DNA of 64,000 bases from Marivita sp. XM-24bin2 (GCA_003149565.1 QCWH01000011.1:1-64000); one strand, 5' to 3'; positions 43,039-52,932 are shown, counted from the stretch's first letter. The notes: generated by a model not told the origin, from the sequence alone. Numbers and translations: made by a program.

Positions 43039-44285
43039 TGCGGGAACGGATCTGGCTTTGGCTCAAGAGACTTTGGCACCGCCCGGGCATTCGTATTTCG
43101 GGATTCGGCGCTGCCGCACTGCTCATTGCGTTTATCGCACCACTCCTTGACCGTTTCCTGCCGGATTCACTCGCCGACCGCTTTTCGCGGGACGCTGTGC
43201 TGCCAATCTTGAACATCCTCGCCTCGTCGATGCTGGCGGTGACCACCTTTTCACTCGGTATCATGGTGCAGGCGTTCCGCTCTGCCGCCGCGCAAGCCAC
43301 ACCTCGTGTCTACAGATTGCTGATGCAGGATATGACCACACTCAACGTCATGTCAGTCTTTGTCGGCGCGTTCCTGTTCTCCCTTGCCGCGATCGTCATG
43401 TTCCGTGCGGGATACTATGGCGAGTCTGCCACCGTTATTGTGTTTGCGATGACGATCCTTTGCATCTTCCTCATCGTCGTGGCGATCCTGAGATGGATTG
43501 CACATCTCAGCCAATTGGGCAGCCTGCATCACACCCTGACACTGGTGGAAACCGCGGCCAAACAGCCGCTAATCCACCTCGCAAAGCAACCAAACCTTGG
43601 CGCATGTGCGGCCAGTGACGCACCGCGCGCACCAGAAACATCCAAAGCTCTGCAATCGCCCCGGTCCGGTTACGTGCAATTCATTAGTCTTGCCGAGCTA
43701 AACGAGCAGCTGGAGAAGAACGATGCCACTTTGTGGGTCAACACCCCGCCCGGAAGCTGGGTTCTGAAAGACACGCCGCTCGCCTATGTCGATGGTGAAT
43801 GCGACCTCGACACGCTGCTGGAAAACTTCACGATAGGTGACGAACGTACCGTAGAGCAGGATGCCCGCTTTGGCCTGGTGGTTCTGTCGGAAGTGGCGTC
43901 GCGCGCTTTGTCTCCGGGTGTCAACGATCCCGGCACCGCGATTGACGTCATCCACAGGATCGAACGCATCCTGTGGGATCTTGGTCAAGGCATGAGCCGG
44001 GAAGACCGGGAGACAGAACCCCAGTTTGGTCGTGTGATCATCGGCACCGTTTCTGCCGAAAACCTGATGCACGACGGTTTTGCCAGCCTCATGCAGGATG
44101 GCGGCGACAGGTTCGATGTCATGGCGCAGATGCTCAAGGCCGCCAACCGCCTGAGCAAGAGTGATTGGTCAGACCTTGCAAAGGCCGCCGACGCGACCTG
44201 CGACGCAGCGCTTGGCATCATTGACCGACGCATCGACGATCCTGACGCCATCAAAACGCTACGCAAAAAGGCGAAAAGGACTTAG
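43038..44285 (+). CDS. DUF2254 membrane protein
   Basis: A 415-residue protein with about four N-terminal hydrophobic helices (ISGFGAAALLIAFIAPLLDR, ILASSMLAVTTFSLGIMVQA, VMSVFVGAFLFSLAAIVMFR, VIVFAMTILCIFLIVVAILR). A large soluble C-terminal domain follows (WVNTPPGSWVLKDTPLAYVD, SRALSPGVNDPGTAIDVIHR). This is the DUF2254 layout; no function is known to me. It is coupled to the cyclotransferase-like gene. It ends in a four-base overlap with the convergent gltX. Confidence 0.88.
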   Translation: MRERIWLWLKRLWHRPGIRISGFGAAALLIAFIAPLLDRFLPDSLADRFSRDAVLPILNILASSMLAVTTFSLGIMVQAFRSAAAQATPRVYRLLMQDMTTLNVMSVFVGAFLFSLAAIVMFRAGYYGESATVIVFAMTILCIFLIVVAILRWIAHLSQLGSLHHTLTLVETAAKQPLIHLAKQPNLGACAASDAPRAPETSKALQSPRSGYVQFISLAELNEQLEKNDATLWVNTPPGSWVLKDTPLAYVDGECDLDTLLENFTIGDERTVEQDARFGLVVLSEVASRALSPGVNDPGTAIDVIHRIERILWDLGQGMSREDRETEPQFGRVIIGTVSAENLMHDGFASLMQDGGDRFDVMAQMLKAANRLSKSDWSDLAKAADATCDAALGIIDRRIDDPDAIKTLRKKAKRT

Positions 44286-45619
44286 GCCTTTGCGAGCTTG
44301 CGCGCAGGAATGGTCTGCAAAATCGGCAACAGATCAGCCATTTCCGGCCCCCGCTCCTGCCCTGTCACAGCCTTGCGCAGCGGCATGAAAAGACTTTTTC
44401 CCTTGCGACCGGTCGCTTCTTTCACGGCATTGGTCCACGTACTCCAGGCATCTGGACCGAGCGGTCCCTCAGGCAGCAACGCCATTGCCTGAGCCACGAA
44501 CTCTGCATCCTCATCGGCCACCATCGGTTCGGCCCCGTTCACGCAGAGGTCCCACCACTTGGCGATATCGCGGCGCGTGGTGATGTTCTCACGCGCGACG
44601 CTCCAGAACGCCTCGGCCTTGTCCTCGGGCACTCCCAGCGCAGCCAGATCCTCTTTCATCACGCTATACTCGAGCGCATGCAGCTTGCGCGCGGTCAGCG
44701 GAAACAGGTCCTGGAAATCGAACTTGGTAGGCGCCGAACCGAACTGGTTCAGATCGAACCCGTCGGCAATCTCGTCCAGCGACATCCGCAATTCCACCGG
44801 CTGCGACGATCCGAGACGCGCCATCAGGCTCAAAAGCGCCTCAGGCTCCACACCCTGCTCACGCAGGTCCCGCAACGCCAGCGTACCCAGACGCTTGGAC
44901 AGCGACTCCCCCTGCGGTCCGGTGAGCAGCGAGTGGTGTGCAAAGGACGGCACCGTTCCGCCCAGCGCGCGGATGATCTGGATCTGCGTGGCCGTGTTCG
45001 TCACGTGATCCGACCCCCGCACGACATGGGTCACGCCCATCTCGGTGTCGTCCACAACTGACGCCAAAGTGTACAGGATCTGCCCGTCAGCGCGGATCAA
45101 TACAGGATCGCTCACGCTTGCCGCATCGATTGAGATGTCGCCCAAGATGCCATCGGTCCATTCGATCCGCTCCTGATCGAGTTTGAAGCGCCAGACACCA
45201 TCGCCCCGCTCGGCGCGCAATTCGGCCTTTTCCTCCTCGGACAACGCAAGCGCGGCGCGGTCATAGACCGGCGGCTTGCCCATGTTCAGCTGCTTCTTGC
45301 GCTTCAGGTCCAGTTCGGTTGGCGTCTCGAACGCCTCATAGAACCGCCCCATCTCGCGCAGCGAGTCCGCCGCTGCATGATAGCGATCAAGACGCTCCGA
45401 TTGACGCTCCACACGGTCCCATGTGAGCCCCAGCCATTCCAGATCCTGCTTGAGCGCATCGACATATTCTTCCTTTGACCGCTCCGGGTCGGTGTCGTCG
45501 ATCCGCAGAATGAACGTGCCGCCGGATTTGCGGGCGATCAAATAGTTGAACAAGGCGGTGCGCAGGTTGCCGACATGGATATATCCGGTGGGCGACGGCG
45601 CGAAACGGGTGGTTGTCAT
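44282..45619 (-). CDS. gltX: Glutamate--tRNA ligase
   Basis: A 445-residue class I synthetase with HIGH-type motif SPTGYIHVGNLRTALFN and KMSKS-type motif GESLSKRLGTLALRD. The discriminating core is FILRIDDTDPERS. It charges tRNA-Glu, or tRNA-Gln in organisms with GatCAB. The protein is slightly short for GltX (usually about 470 residues). Many alphaproteobacteria carry two gltX copies, so another may exist elsewhere. It is convergent with the DUF2254 gene. Confidence 0.95.
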   Translation of the reverse strand: MTTTRFAPSPTGYIHVGNLRTALFNYLIARKSGGTFILRIDDTDPERSKEEYVDALKQDLEWLGLTWDRVERQSERLDRYHAAADSLREMGRFYEAFETPTELDLKRKKQLNMGKPPVYDRAALALSEEEKAELRAERGDGVWRFKLDQERIEWTDGILGDISIDAASVSDPVLIRADGQILYTLASVVDDTEMGVTHVVRGSDHVTNTATQIQIIRALGGTVPSFAHHSLLTGPQGESLSKRLGTLALRDLREQGVEPEALLSLMARLGSSQPVELRMSLDEIADGFDLNQFGSAPTKFDFQDLFPLTARKLHALEYSVMKEDLAALGVPEDKAEAFWSVARENITTRRDIAKWWDLCVNGAEPMVADEDAEFVAQAMALLPEGPLGPDAWSTWTNAVKEATGRKGKSLFMPLRKAVTGQERGPEMADLLPILQTIPARKLAKA

Positions 45620-45786
45620 GGACTGTGTCTCCTGTTGCCCGCGCTTTCACACAAAGGGACGCTTTTGTCCAGAAAGCCCCGCACCAATGCCCTGCGTCAT
45701 TGCACAGTCACGAAGGCGTGAACGCACAAGCCTTCGTCGACGGTGTTGCTAAACTCTCAATCATTCCAATCAAGGGAGCGATCATT

Positions 45787-46713
45787 ATGTCTGAACATTC
45801 CATGTCACGCCGCAGCCTGCTTGCCGGGGCAGCCGCCCTTCCAATGGCAGCCGGTCTCGGAGCAACCCGCGCCAGCGCCGGAGGCCATATGCAGGGCGCT
45901 CAAATCCCCCGAGTGAGCCGCTTTGGTGTCGGTGATTTCGAAGTGACCACCCTCCTCGTGGGCAGCCGTACTGTTGAGGAACCGCAGGGCATCTTCGGCA
46001 TGAATGTCGATGCCGACGAATTTGCTGCCGTATCACAGGAAGCCCACATCCCTGTCGACAAGGCACAGTTTTTCTTCACACCGACTCTGGTCAACACCGG
46101 CTCCGAATTGATTCTCTTCGACACCGGTCTCAACGGCGCTGCGACTGCGCAAGCCGTAGAAATGGCTGGTTACTCTGCCGACGCGGTCACCCATGTCGTC
46201 CTGACCCACATGCACGGCGACCATATCGGCGGCCTGATGACCGACGGTGCAGAAACTTTCGGCAACGCAGCCTATATCACCGGTCAGGCAGAGTTCGACC
46301 ACTGGTCTGGCACCGACAATGAAGGCTTTGCAAACAACGTCAAACCGCTCGCTGAAAAGATGACTTTTCTCGGCGACGGCGACGACGTGACCTCAGGCAT
46401 CAGCGCAATGGCCGCATTCGGACACACACCGGGCCACATGACCTACATGCTGGACAGCAATGACCAGCAGTTGCTGATTTTCGCTGACCTCGCCAACCAT
46501 TATGTCTGGTCGCTGGCGCATCCCGATTGGGAGGTCCGTTTCGATATGGACAAGGCCGCTGCGGCCGCGTCTCGTCGCAAGGTACTGGGCATGCTGGCGT
46601 CAGACGGCATGCCGTTCATTGGCTACCACATGCCCTTCCCGGGTGTGGGTTATGTCGAAACCCGCGGTGACGGCTTCCACTACGTGCCGCACAGCTACCA
46701 GCTCCTGCTCTGA
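45787..46713 (+). CDS. Tat-exported metallo-beta-lactamase-fold hydrolase
   Basis: A 308-residue protein with a twin-Arg signal (SRRSLLAGAAALPMAAGLGA, ending ATRASA) and the MBL zinc motif THMHGDHIGG plus HTPGHMTYML, ADLANHYV and GYHMPFPGVGYVE. Zinc hydrolases of this class include lactonases and arylsulfatase- or PNG-like enzymes; the substrate is unknown. The start at 45787 has GGGAG about 10 bases upstream. The Tat signal suggests that it folds with metal in the cytoplasm before export. Confidence 0.9.
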   Translation: MSEHSMSRRSLLAGAAALPMAAGLGATRASAGGHMQGAQIPRVSRFGVGDFEVTTLLVGSRTVEEPQGIFGMNVDADEFAAVSQEAHIPVDKAQFFFTPTLVNTGSELILFDTGLNGAATAQAVEMAGYSADAVTHVVLTHMHGDHIGGLMTDGAETFGNAAYITGQAEFDHWSGTDNEGFANNVKPLAEKMTFLGDGDDVTSGISAMAAFGHTPGHMTYMLDSNDQQLLIFADLANHYVWSLAHPDWEVRFDMDKAAAAASRRKVLGMLASDGMPFIGYHMPFPGVGYVETRGDGFHYVPHSYQLLL

Positions 46714-46755
46714 TCTTGGCTTGACGCCGTCACCTTGCGCGGTGCTGATACGCGC

Positions 46756-47148
46756 ATGACCGCGCAAGACGATATTGATGACATCACACGCTATGCCGAG
46801 GCAGCCCTGACAGGGCTGCCTTTGCCGTTTCGCGATCTGTGCCGGGACGTTTTGCTCCAGGTCACCGACTGGCCACCACAGAGCATTCTGACTGAATTGG
46901 ATATTGACGATCCGCTTGAACTGACCGGTCTTTACGACGGCATTCCACTCACCGAGAAATCCGCTGGCGACCCGTATCCGTTTCCCGATCAGATCTGGCT
47001 CTATGCAGAACCCATCCTTGCGGAATGGCGCGAGAGGAAATCCGTCACGCTAAAGGATCTGGTGGCTCATATCGTCATTCACGAAATTGCGCATCACTTC
47101 GGCTGGACCGATGACGAAATCGCCGAGGTGGACCGCTGGTGGGAATAG
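46756..47148 (+). CDS. Small zincin-like metallopeptidase-family protein
   Basis: A 130-residue protein whose C-terminus carries HEIAHHFGWTDDEI, the HExxHxxGxxD zinc-binding signature of the minimal zincin (metallopeptidase family, formerly DUF1025). Whether these proteins are active proteases is unclear. No signal peptide is seen, so it is cytoplasmic. It is 42 bases behind the MBL hydrolase on the same strand and may share its transcript. Confidence 0.87.
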   Translation: MTAQDDIDDITRYAEAALTGLPLPFRDLCRDVLLQVTDWPPQSILTELDIDDPLELTGLYDGIPLTEKSAGDPYPFPDQIWLYAEPILAEWRERKSVTLKDLVAHIVIHEIAHHFGWTDDEIAEVDRWWE

Positions 47149-47195
47149 CGCGACAGAAGTTTGCAAACCCGCGAACATGGTTTGCAAAGCCCCCA

Positions 47196-48593
47196 TCACC
47201 CATCCGTTAAAGCACCGTTAATCCATTCACCGGTCGCTGTTTCGCCTGACGCATAGCGCATTGTGCCGGTGCCCTGACGCTTGCCATCAAGGAACGTGCC
47301 CTCGTAGACATCTCCGTTGGCATAGGTTGCAGTACCCTGACCACTGATTTCACCATTTTGCCATTCGCCGACATATTTGAACCCGTCGGTCATGGTGATT
47401 TCCCCCTGCCCGTGACGCTGCCCGTCTTCGAACTGGCCGACATACACCGTACCATCTGTATAGGTCGCAGTGCCCTGACCGTGGCGCTGACCATCTTGCC
47501 ATTCGCCTTCGTACTTGTAGCCATCCGGATAGGTCATCACGCCATAGCCATGATTGCGCGCGTTGCGGAACTCGCCCTCATAGACAAGACCATTGGCGTA
47601 GACCGCCCGACCTTTGCCGTCGATCACCCCATCGACCCAAGCGCCTTCATAGGTCGAGCCATCGGGATAGGTGATCTTACCCTCTCCATTGGCCAGATCG
47701 CCCCGGAACTGACCCTCGTAAACCGATCCGTCGGGATAGGTGACCTTGCCCAACCCTTCGATCTGTCCGGCAACCCAAGCGCCGTCATACCTGTAGCCGT
47801 CCGTGCCGATGAACGTGCCTTGCCCGTGGCGCAGATCGTCCTCGAACTCGCCCTCGTAAACATCGCCATTTGCATACAGGACTTTGCCCTGACCGTCGCG
47901 GCGCCCGGCGACAAGCTGGCCCTCGTAAACATCGCCATTGGATTGGGTCAGCGTGCCGATCCCGTCGATCTGACCGTCTTTCCACATGCCGTCATAGACC
48001 AACCCATCCGGCATGGTCAGCTTACCCTGACCCTCGCGGTCGCCATCTGCCACGCGACCCTCGTAGATGGAGCCGTCGGGATAGGTGATCGTTCCGTTGC
48101 CTTCCTTGACCCCATTCACCCAGTCGCCTTCGTAGACATATCCGCCGGGGCTCTGCATCGTGCCGCGTCCGTGGTGCAGCGCGTTGCGGAACGACCCTTC
48201 ATACCGCACACCATTGGCATAGAGCGCAACACCCTGCCCAGTGATCTTGCCGTCCAGCCATGACCCTTCATAGGTCGACCCGTCTGCAAACGTGATCTTG
48301 CCGATTCCCTCTGGCTTGCCCTTGGCGAACTGGCCTTCATAGACCGACCCGTTCGGGAAACGCGCAACGCCGTCGCCGCGAATTTCGCCGTCAACCCAGT
48401 CGCCGGTGTATTCGTAGCCGTTGGGAAGCCGGTACGTGCCGGTGCCGTGCTGCAATCCGTTCAGGAACGTTCCCTCGTATACGCCCCCATCATCATATTG
48501 CTTTGTCTGCACCTCGCCGTCCTGCGCGCCAACGCCTTGTGCGATCAATAGTGCGAAAGACGCACCCAGAATGACTTTGCTGCCCGGTTTCAT
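47196..48593 (-). CDS. Secreted MORN-repeat protein
   Basis: A 465-residue protein with a signal peptide (KVILGASFALLIAQGVGAQD) followed by 19 MORN repeats of 23 residues, each built on GxxxYPDGSxYEGxWxxGxxxG. The last repeat is degenerate (ETATGEWING). MORN arrays form a long beta-sheet ribbon that binds lipids or proteins; the signal peptide places it in the periplasm or outside. The repeats are very regular, and the DNA repeats with them, so copy number could vary between strains. It is a single-gene unit, convergent with the metallopeptidase gene. Confidence 0.93.
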   Translation of the reverse strand: MKPGSKVILGASFALLIAQGVGAQDGEVQTKQYDDGGVYEGTFLNGLQHGTGTYRLPNGYEYTGDWVDGEIRGDGVARFPNGSVYEGQFAKGKPEGIGKITFADGSTYEGSWLDGKITGQGVALYANGVRYEGSFRNALHHGRGTMQSPGGYVYEGDWVNGVKEGNGTITYPDGSIYEGRVADGDREGQGKLTMPDGLVYDGMWKDGQIDGIGTLTQSNGDVYEGQLVAGRRDGQGKVLYANGDVYEGEFEDDLRHGQGTFIGTDGYRYDGAWVAGQIEGLGKVTYPDGSVYEGQFRGDLANGEGKITYPDGSTYEGAWVDGVIDGKGRAVYANGLVYEGEFRNARNHGYGVMTYPDGYKYEGEWQDGQRHGQGTATYTDGTVYVGQFEDGQRHGQGEITMTDGFKYVGEWQNGEISGQGTATYANGDVYEGTFLDGKRQGTGTMRYASGETATGEWINGALTDG

Positions 48594-48748
48594 TTATTCG
48601 GTATCCCACTCATGTCCGTTGCCATGACCCTGTGCCCGAAACCTAAGCGACCGGGCGGGGTCAGACAATGTCTTATCCCACAAGGTGCTTTCCCTCGCGC
48701 GGGGTTCTGCTATGTCACCCGCGATATCGGGAAAGGAAGGACCGCCCC

Positions 48749-50410
48749 ATGTCGGACCGGTTTCGCATCACTCTGGCTCAGTTGAACCCCACGGTGGGTG
48801 ACCTTTCAGGCAATGCCGCCAAGGCCCGGGACGCGTGGGAACAGGGCAAGGCGGCCGGGGCCGACCTCGTGGCGCTGCCCGAGATGTTCCTGACTGGGTA
48901 TCAGGCGCAAGACCTGATCGTGAAACCCGCTTTCGTGGCCCATGTGCAAGAGGAGCTTGCCGCGCTGGCTACAGACTGTGCCGACGGTCCCGCACTGGCG
49001 ATTGGCGCACCAAGCGTCGGTGAAGACCTTAAACTGCACAACAGCTACTTCGTGTTACAAGGCGGCAAGATCGCCTCGGTTGTGCACAAGTACTTTCTGC
49101 CGAACTTCAACGTTTTTGACGAAGTGCGACTCTTCTCACGCGACATGATGCAAGGGCCGGTTTCGGTAAATGGCGTGCGCATCGGCATGCCGATCTGCGA
49201 AGACGCCTGGTATCCCGACGTGGTCGAAGCGCACGAAGAAAGCGGCGCGGAATTCATCCTCGTGCCCAATGGCTCCCCCTATTTCCGCGACAAGTTCGAA
49301 ACCCGTTTGAACCACATGGTCGCCCGCGTGGTCGAAAGCGGATTGCCGGTCATCTACCTCAACATGGTGGGCGGTCAGGATGATCAGGTTTTTGACGGTG
49401 GGTCGTTTGTTCTCAACCCCGGTGGCATGCCAGCGGTACAACTGCCCGCCTTCGACGAGGTGATCAGCCATGTCGACATGGAGCGAACCAACGACGGCTG
49501 GCGCGCGCTCGACGGCGATTTCACTCAGCATCCCGACGCTATGGAACAGGATTACCGCGTCATGGTCACCGCGCTGCGGGACTACATGGCGAAGACCGGT
49601 TTCAAGAAAGTCCTGCTCGGCCTGTCCGGCGGGATCGACAGTGCCATCGTGGCGACCATCGCGGTAGACGCGTTGGGAGCCGAGAATGTCCGCTGCGTGA
49701 TGCTGCCCTCCGAATACACCTCGCAGGGTTCGCTGGACGATGCCAAAGCAGTGGCCGAGAACCTGGGCTGCCGATACGATTTTTTACCAATTGGTAAAAC
49801 CCGCGATGCAGTAACCGAAACTCTGGCTCCGCTGTTCGAAGGTACGCAGCCGGACCTGACCGAAGAAAACATCCAGTCCCGCATCCGCGGGCTTCTGCTG
49901 ATGGCACTCAGCAACAAGTTCGGTGAGATGCTTTTGACCACGGGCAACAAGTCCGAGGTCGCGGTGGGTTACGCCACAATCTACGGCGACATGGCGGGTG
50001 GCTACAATCCGATCAAGGACATGTATAAAACCCGTGTGTTCGACTGCTGCCGCTGGCGCAATGTGCATCACCGCGAGTGGATGATGGGGCCGGAAGGTGC
50101 CGTGATCCCCGAGGCGATCATCACCAAGCCACCTTCGGCCGAACTGCGCGAAGATCAGAAGGACAGCGACTCCCTGCCCGATTATCCCGTGCTGGACGGT
50201 ATCTTACAGATTCTGGTGGACGAAGACGGTTCCATCGCGGACTGCGTCGCCGCAGGATACGACCGCGACGATGCAAAACGGATCGAGCACCTGCTCTACA
50301 TCAGCGAATACAAACGCTTTCAATCGGCCCCGGGCGCGCGCCTGTCGAAACGTGCCTTCTGGCTGGACCGACGCTACCCCATCGTGAACCGCTGGCGCGA
50401 CCCAAGCTAG
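48749..50410 (+). CDS. nadE: Glutamine-dependent NAD+ synthase
   Basis: A 553-residue fusion. The N-terminal nitrilase-type glutaminase has its catalytic triad in LPEMFLTGYQ (Glu), HKYFLPNF (Lys) and PICEDAWYPD (Cys). The C-terminal synthetase has the PP-loop LGLSGGIDSAIVATIA. It amidates nicotinate adenine dinucleotide with nitrogen from glutamine, the last step of NAD synthesis. ATG at 48749 has GAAAGGAAGG upstream. It is convergent with hpd. Confidence 0.96.
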   Translation: MSDRFRITLAQLNPTVGDLSGNAAKARDAWEQGKAAGADLVALPEMFLTGYQAQDLIVKPAFVAHVQEELAALATDCADGPALAIGAPSVGEDLKLHNSYFVLQGGKIASVVHKYFLPNFNVFDEVRLFSRDMMQGPVSVNGVRIGMPICEDAWYPDVVEAHEESGAEFILVPNGSPYFRDKFETRLNHMVARVVESGLPVIYLNMVGGQDDQVFDGGSFVLNPGGMPAVQLPAFDEVISHVDMERTNDGWRALDGDFTQHPDAMEQDYRVMVTALRDYMAKTGFKKVLLGLSGGIDSAIVATIAVDALGAENVRCVMLPSEYTSQGSLDDAKAVAENLGCRYDFLPIGKTRDAVTETLAPLFEGTQPDLTEENIQSRIRGLLLMALSNKFGEMLLTTGNKSEVAVGYATIYGDMAGGYNPIKDMYKTRVFDCCRWRNVHHREWMMGPEGAVIPEAIITKPPSAELREDQKDSDSLPDYPVLDGILQILVDEDGSIADCVAAGYDRDDAKRIEHLLYISEYKRFQSAPGARLSKRAFWLDRRYPIVNRWRDPS

Positions 50411-50427
50411 GGGCCGCGCCGTATCGG

Positions 50428-51522
50428 TCAGCTCGCCTTAAGCACACCGCGTTCGATCTGGTCGGCTTCGATGCTCTCGAACAGGGCTTTGAAATTTCCT
50501 TCGCCAAAGCCGTCATCACCCTTGCGCTGGATGAATTCGAAAAAGATCGGGCCGATCACGGTTTTCGAGAAGATCTGCAACAGAATGCGGGTCTCACCGC
50601 CGCCAACCACACCTTCGCCGTCGATCAGGATGCCGTGTTTCTTCATCCGGTCGATCGGCTCTTCATGACCGACCACACGCTCTTTGCTGAGGTCGTAATA
50701 TTTATCGGGCGGCGCGGGCATGAACTTCAGACCACGTGACGCGATCTCATCCACCGCGTCGTAGATGTCGCGCGCACCGACCGCGATGTGCTGGATGCCT
50801 TCGCCCTTATAGCGCTTGAGGTATTCGACGATCTGCCCGGTCTCTCCCCGATCCTCGTTGATCGGGATACGGATGCGCCCGCAAGGCGAGGTCAGCGCGC
50901 GGCTCAGCAGACCGGTATACTTGCCTTCGATGTCGAAGAAGCGGATTTCCTTGAAGTTGAAAATCTTGCCGTAGAAATTGAACCACGTGTCCATGTTGCC
51001 CTTGTGAACGTTGTGGGTCAGGTGATCGAGGTAGTGGAACCCAACACCTTCCGGATTGGCAGTGGAGACCCAGTTGAACTCGTCGTTATAGGGGTTCTGG
51101 CCGTAATATTTATCGATGAAATAGATCAACGACCCACCGATGCCGACAATCGCTGGCACATCCATCGCCTTGCCATCGCCGTCGTAAGGCGTCGCGCCGA
51201 GCATGACCGCGCGGTCATAGGCGTGTTTCGCATCCACGACGCGCCAGCCCATCGACGGGGCACACGGGCCGTGCTCTTCGACAAACCGCATGGCGTGGCT
51301 GCCGGGTTCATTGTTCAAGATATAAGTGATGTCGCCCTGCTGCCACAGTTCAATCTGTTTGGTCTTGTGCGTTGCGGTATGGGTGTAGCCCATCTTGGTG
51401 AACAGCTCGCGCAGCGCATCAGGCTCGGGATGGGCGAATTCGACGAATTCGAACCCGTCGGTCCCGGCAGGGTTGTCGTTGGTGATCTTCGCTTTTGGTG
51501 CATCGTGAGGGAACGGACCCAT
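50428..51522 (-). CDS. hpd: 4-hydroxyphenylpyruvate dioxygenase
   Basis: A 364-residue enzyme with the iron ligands in GFHYLDHLTHNV (His), EGIQHIAVG (His) and GPIFFEFIQRKGDDGFGEG (Glu), and the usual N-terminal vicinal-oxygen-chelate repeat. It converts 4-hydroxyphenylpyruvate to homogentisate in tyrosine degradation. The start has AAGGAGGATGCC upstream. An Lrp-type regulator is divergent, and a dyad in the gap is a candidate operator. Confidence 0.95.
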   Translation of the reverse strand: MGPFPHDAPKAKITNDNPAGTDGFEFVEFAHPEPDALRELFTKMGYTHTATHKTKQIELWQQGDITYILNNEPGSHAMRFVEEHGPCAPSMGWRVVDAKHAYDRAVMLGATPYDGDGKAMDVPAIVGIGGSLIYFIDKYYGQNPYNDEFNWVSTANPEGVGFHYLDHLTHNVHKGNMDTWFNFYGKIFNFKEIRFFDIEGKYTGLLSRALTSPCGRIRIPINEDRGETGQIVEYLKRYKGEGIQHIAVGARDIYDAVDEIASRGLKFMPAPPDKYYDLSKERVVGHEEPIDRMKKHGILIDGEGVVGGGETRILLQIFSKTVIGPIFFEFIQRKGDDGFGEGNFKALFESIEADQIERGVLKAS

Positions 51523-51602
51523 GGCATCCTCCTTATTTGTGGAGAGAATAGGTCCAGCTCGCTGCGCTGTGTGCTCATAGTTGGATGTATTTTGAGAAAT
51601 TC

Positions 51603-51619
51603 ATGCGTTATTCTTGCAT
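51603..51619. promoter_or_regulatory. Candidate Lrp operator between hpd and its regulator
   Basis: ATGCGTTATTCTTGCAT has inverted ATGC/GCAT arms around an AT-rich centre and lies 30 bases before the regulator start. Lrp-type regulators often bind such sites between divergent genes. Confidence 0.4.
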
Positions 51620-51648
51620 CATTTCCGAAAAACCTGCACGGTTCGCGC

Positions 51649-52116
51649 ATGTCTTCGCTCGACCCCAAGGATATCAGGTTGCTGGCACGCCTGCAGAAGA
51701 ATTGCCAAATCCCCGCGCAGGACTTGGCCGAAGATCTTGGCATGTCGGCATCACAGATCAGCCGTCGCCGGCAACGTCTCGAGGCAGAAGGCTACATCCT
51801 CGGCACTCCGTGTCGGCTGAACCCGGAGCGACTGGGGTTGACGGTGCAGGCGTTTATTCAGGTCGAAACCCGCGCACAGAGCAACGGCACCCATCAGGCC
51901 ATCAAACGGCTCGTTGCAACCACACCCGAGATTGTGGCTGCGTGGACGCTGACCGGAGAGGCTGACTACATTTTCCGTGTCTATTGCACAGACCTCGCGG
52001 CGCTCAATCGGTTGGTGCAGGACGTGATCTTGCCGCACGAGTCCATCGGGCGGGTGCACAGCCAGATCGTGATGGACCAGGTCAAGGACGACACGACGCT
52101 GCCCCTGCCACGCTGA
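51649..52116 (+). CDS. Lrp/AsnC-family regulator next to hpd
   Basis: A 155-residue Lrp/AsnC protein: helix-turn-helix in DPKDIRLLARLQKNCQIPAQ and LAEDLGMSASQISRRRQRLE, and a ligand domain in TPEIVAAWTLTGEADYIFRV. ATG at 51649 is chosen because it gives the usual length; the in-frame region upstream is antisense to hpd. Divergence from hpd suggests that it controls tyrosine/phenylalanine breakdown. The effector is probably an aromatic amino acid or intermediate, which is inference. Confidence 0.9.
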   Translation: MSSLDPKDIRLLARLQKNCQIPAQDLAEDLGMSASQISRRRQRLEAEGYILGTPCRLNPERLGLTVQAFIQVETRAQSNGTHQAIKRLVATTPEIVAAWTLTGEADYIFRVYCTDLAALNRLVQDVILPHESIGRVHSQIVMDQVKDDTTLPLPR

Positions 52117-52932
52117 TCAATCCACCTTCACAAAGCGCGCGCCGCCTGCGCGCTCCCCGACCGTGACTCGCCGTGCACCAGCCGTCACCGGCGTGCGGGC
52201 GGCATCGTTTCGCATGTCCTGCATCATGGCCGCGACGGTCTCGGGAAGCGACATACCAATCGCCTCTTTTTCAGAATTGGGAGTTGTCGACATCATCGAG
52301 ATCACGGACAGGATGCGCAGGCGCCCCTGATCGTTGACAAAAACCGGCGCTCCGGATGACCCAAAGGTCACATCGCAATCAAAGGTCATCAGACCGCCAC
52401 GATACGTCTGTTTGTGACGGCACCCGGATTCGCGCTGAAGCGACGTGTTGCGACCGCGCCCATAAGAAACAAGCGTCACCGGACCTAAGGACATCTGCCT
52501 GTCGTGAATGCGAAACGGCTCGGCTTCGGTTCCGAAGATCGGGCGATCCAAGCGCAGCAGCGCCAGATCGGTGCGGACCTGATCGGTCAATTTGCCGCCG
52601 ATCGCGTCAAGATATCCTGGGGCCAGAACGATCCGCGCGACACGTCGGGACGCGGCTGTAAACTCATGTGTCAAACCTGCAGAGAACCGCATGCGCTCTA
52701 TGGTCAAGATGCGCCGCGTGTCCAGATCGACCACACAATGCGCGGCGGTCAGGACCATGTCCTTTGCGATCAGAGTACCGGTGCAGGTGCCGAGCTCGGT
52801 ATCAAGGCGCCCGACACCTTCCCAGCCAAGCACTTCACCGCGATGATCCAGCCGGTCGCGCTCTTGCGCTGAAACCACCGCAGGGATCGAGAGCAAAACT
52901 GCCAGGGCAAGTCCACAGATTGATCGCATCAT
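52117..52932 (-). CDS. Secreted trypsin-like serine protease
   Basis: A 271-residue S1 protease with a signal peptide (SICGLALAVLLSIPAVVSAQ) and the complete triad: H65 in VLTAAHC, Asp in RTDLALLRL and Ser in FGSSGAPVF. It is compact, with no PDZ or extra domain, and a basic C-terminal tail (RRVTVGERAGGARFVKVD). It acts in the periplasm or outside; the substrate is unknown. ATG at 52932 has AAAGGCGG upstream. It is convergent with the Lrp gene, the two ends touching. Confidence 0.92.
   Translation of the reverse strand: MMRSICGLALAVLLSIPAVVSAQERDRLDHRGEVLGWEGVGRLDTELGTCTGTLIAKDMVLTAAHCVVDLDTRRILTIERMRFSAGLTHEFTAASRRVARIVLAPGYLDAIGGKLTDQVRTDLALLRLDRPIFGTEAEPFRIHDRQMSLGPVTLVSYGRGRNTSLQRESGCRHKQTYRGGLMTFDCDVTFGSSGAPVFVNDQGRLRILSVISMMSTTPNSEKEAIGMSLPETVAAMMQDMRNDAARTPVTAGARRVTVGERAGGARFVKVD

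Noticed and set aside
47196..48593. Regular DNA repeats as a CRISPR or satellite array
   Set aside because: The period is 69 bases, the frame stays open, and the repeats translate into MORN motifs behind a signal peptide.
50788..51648. A large N-terminal extension of the Lrp regulator beside hpd
   Set aside because: It is antisense to the hpd coding region and the shorter protein has exactly the usual Lrp length.
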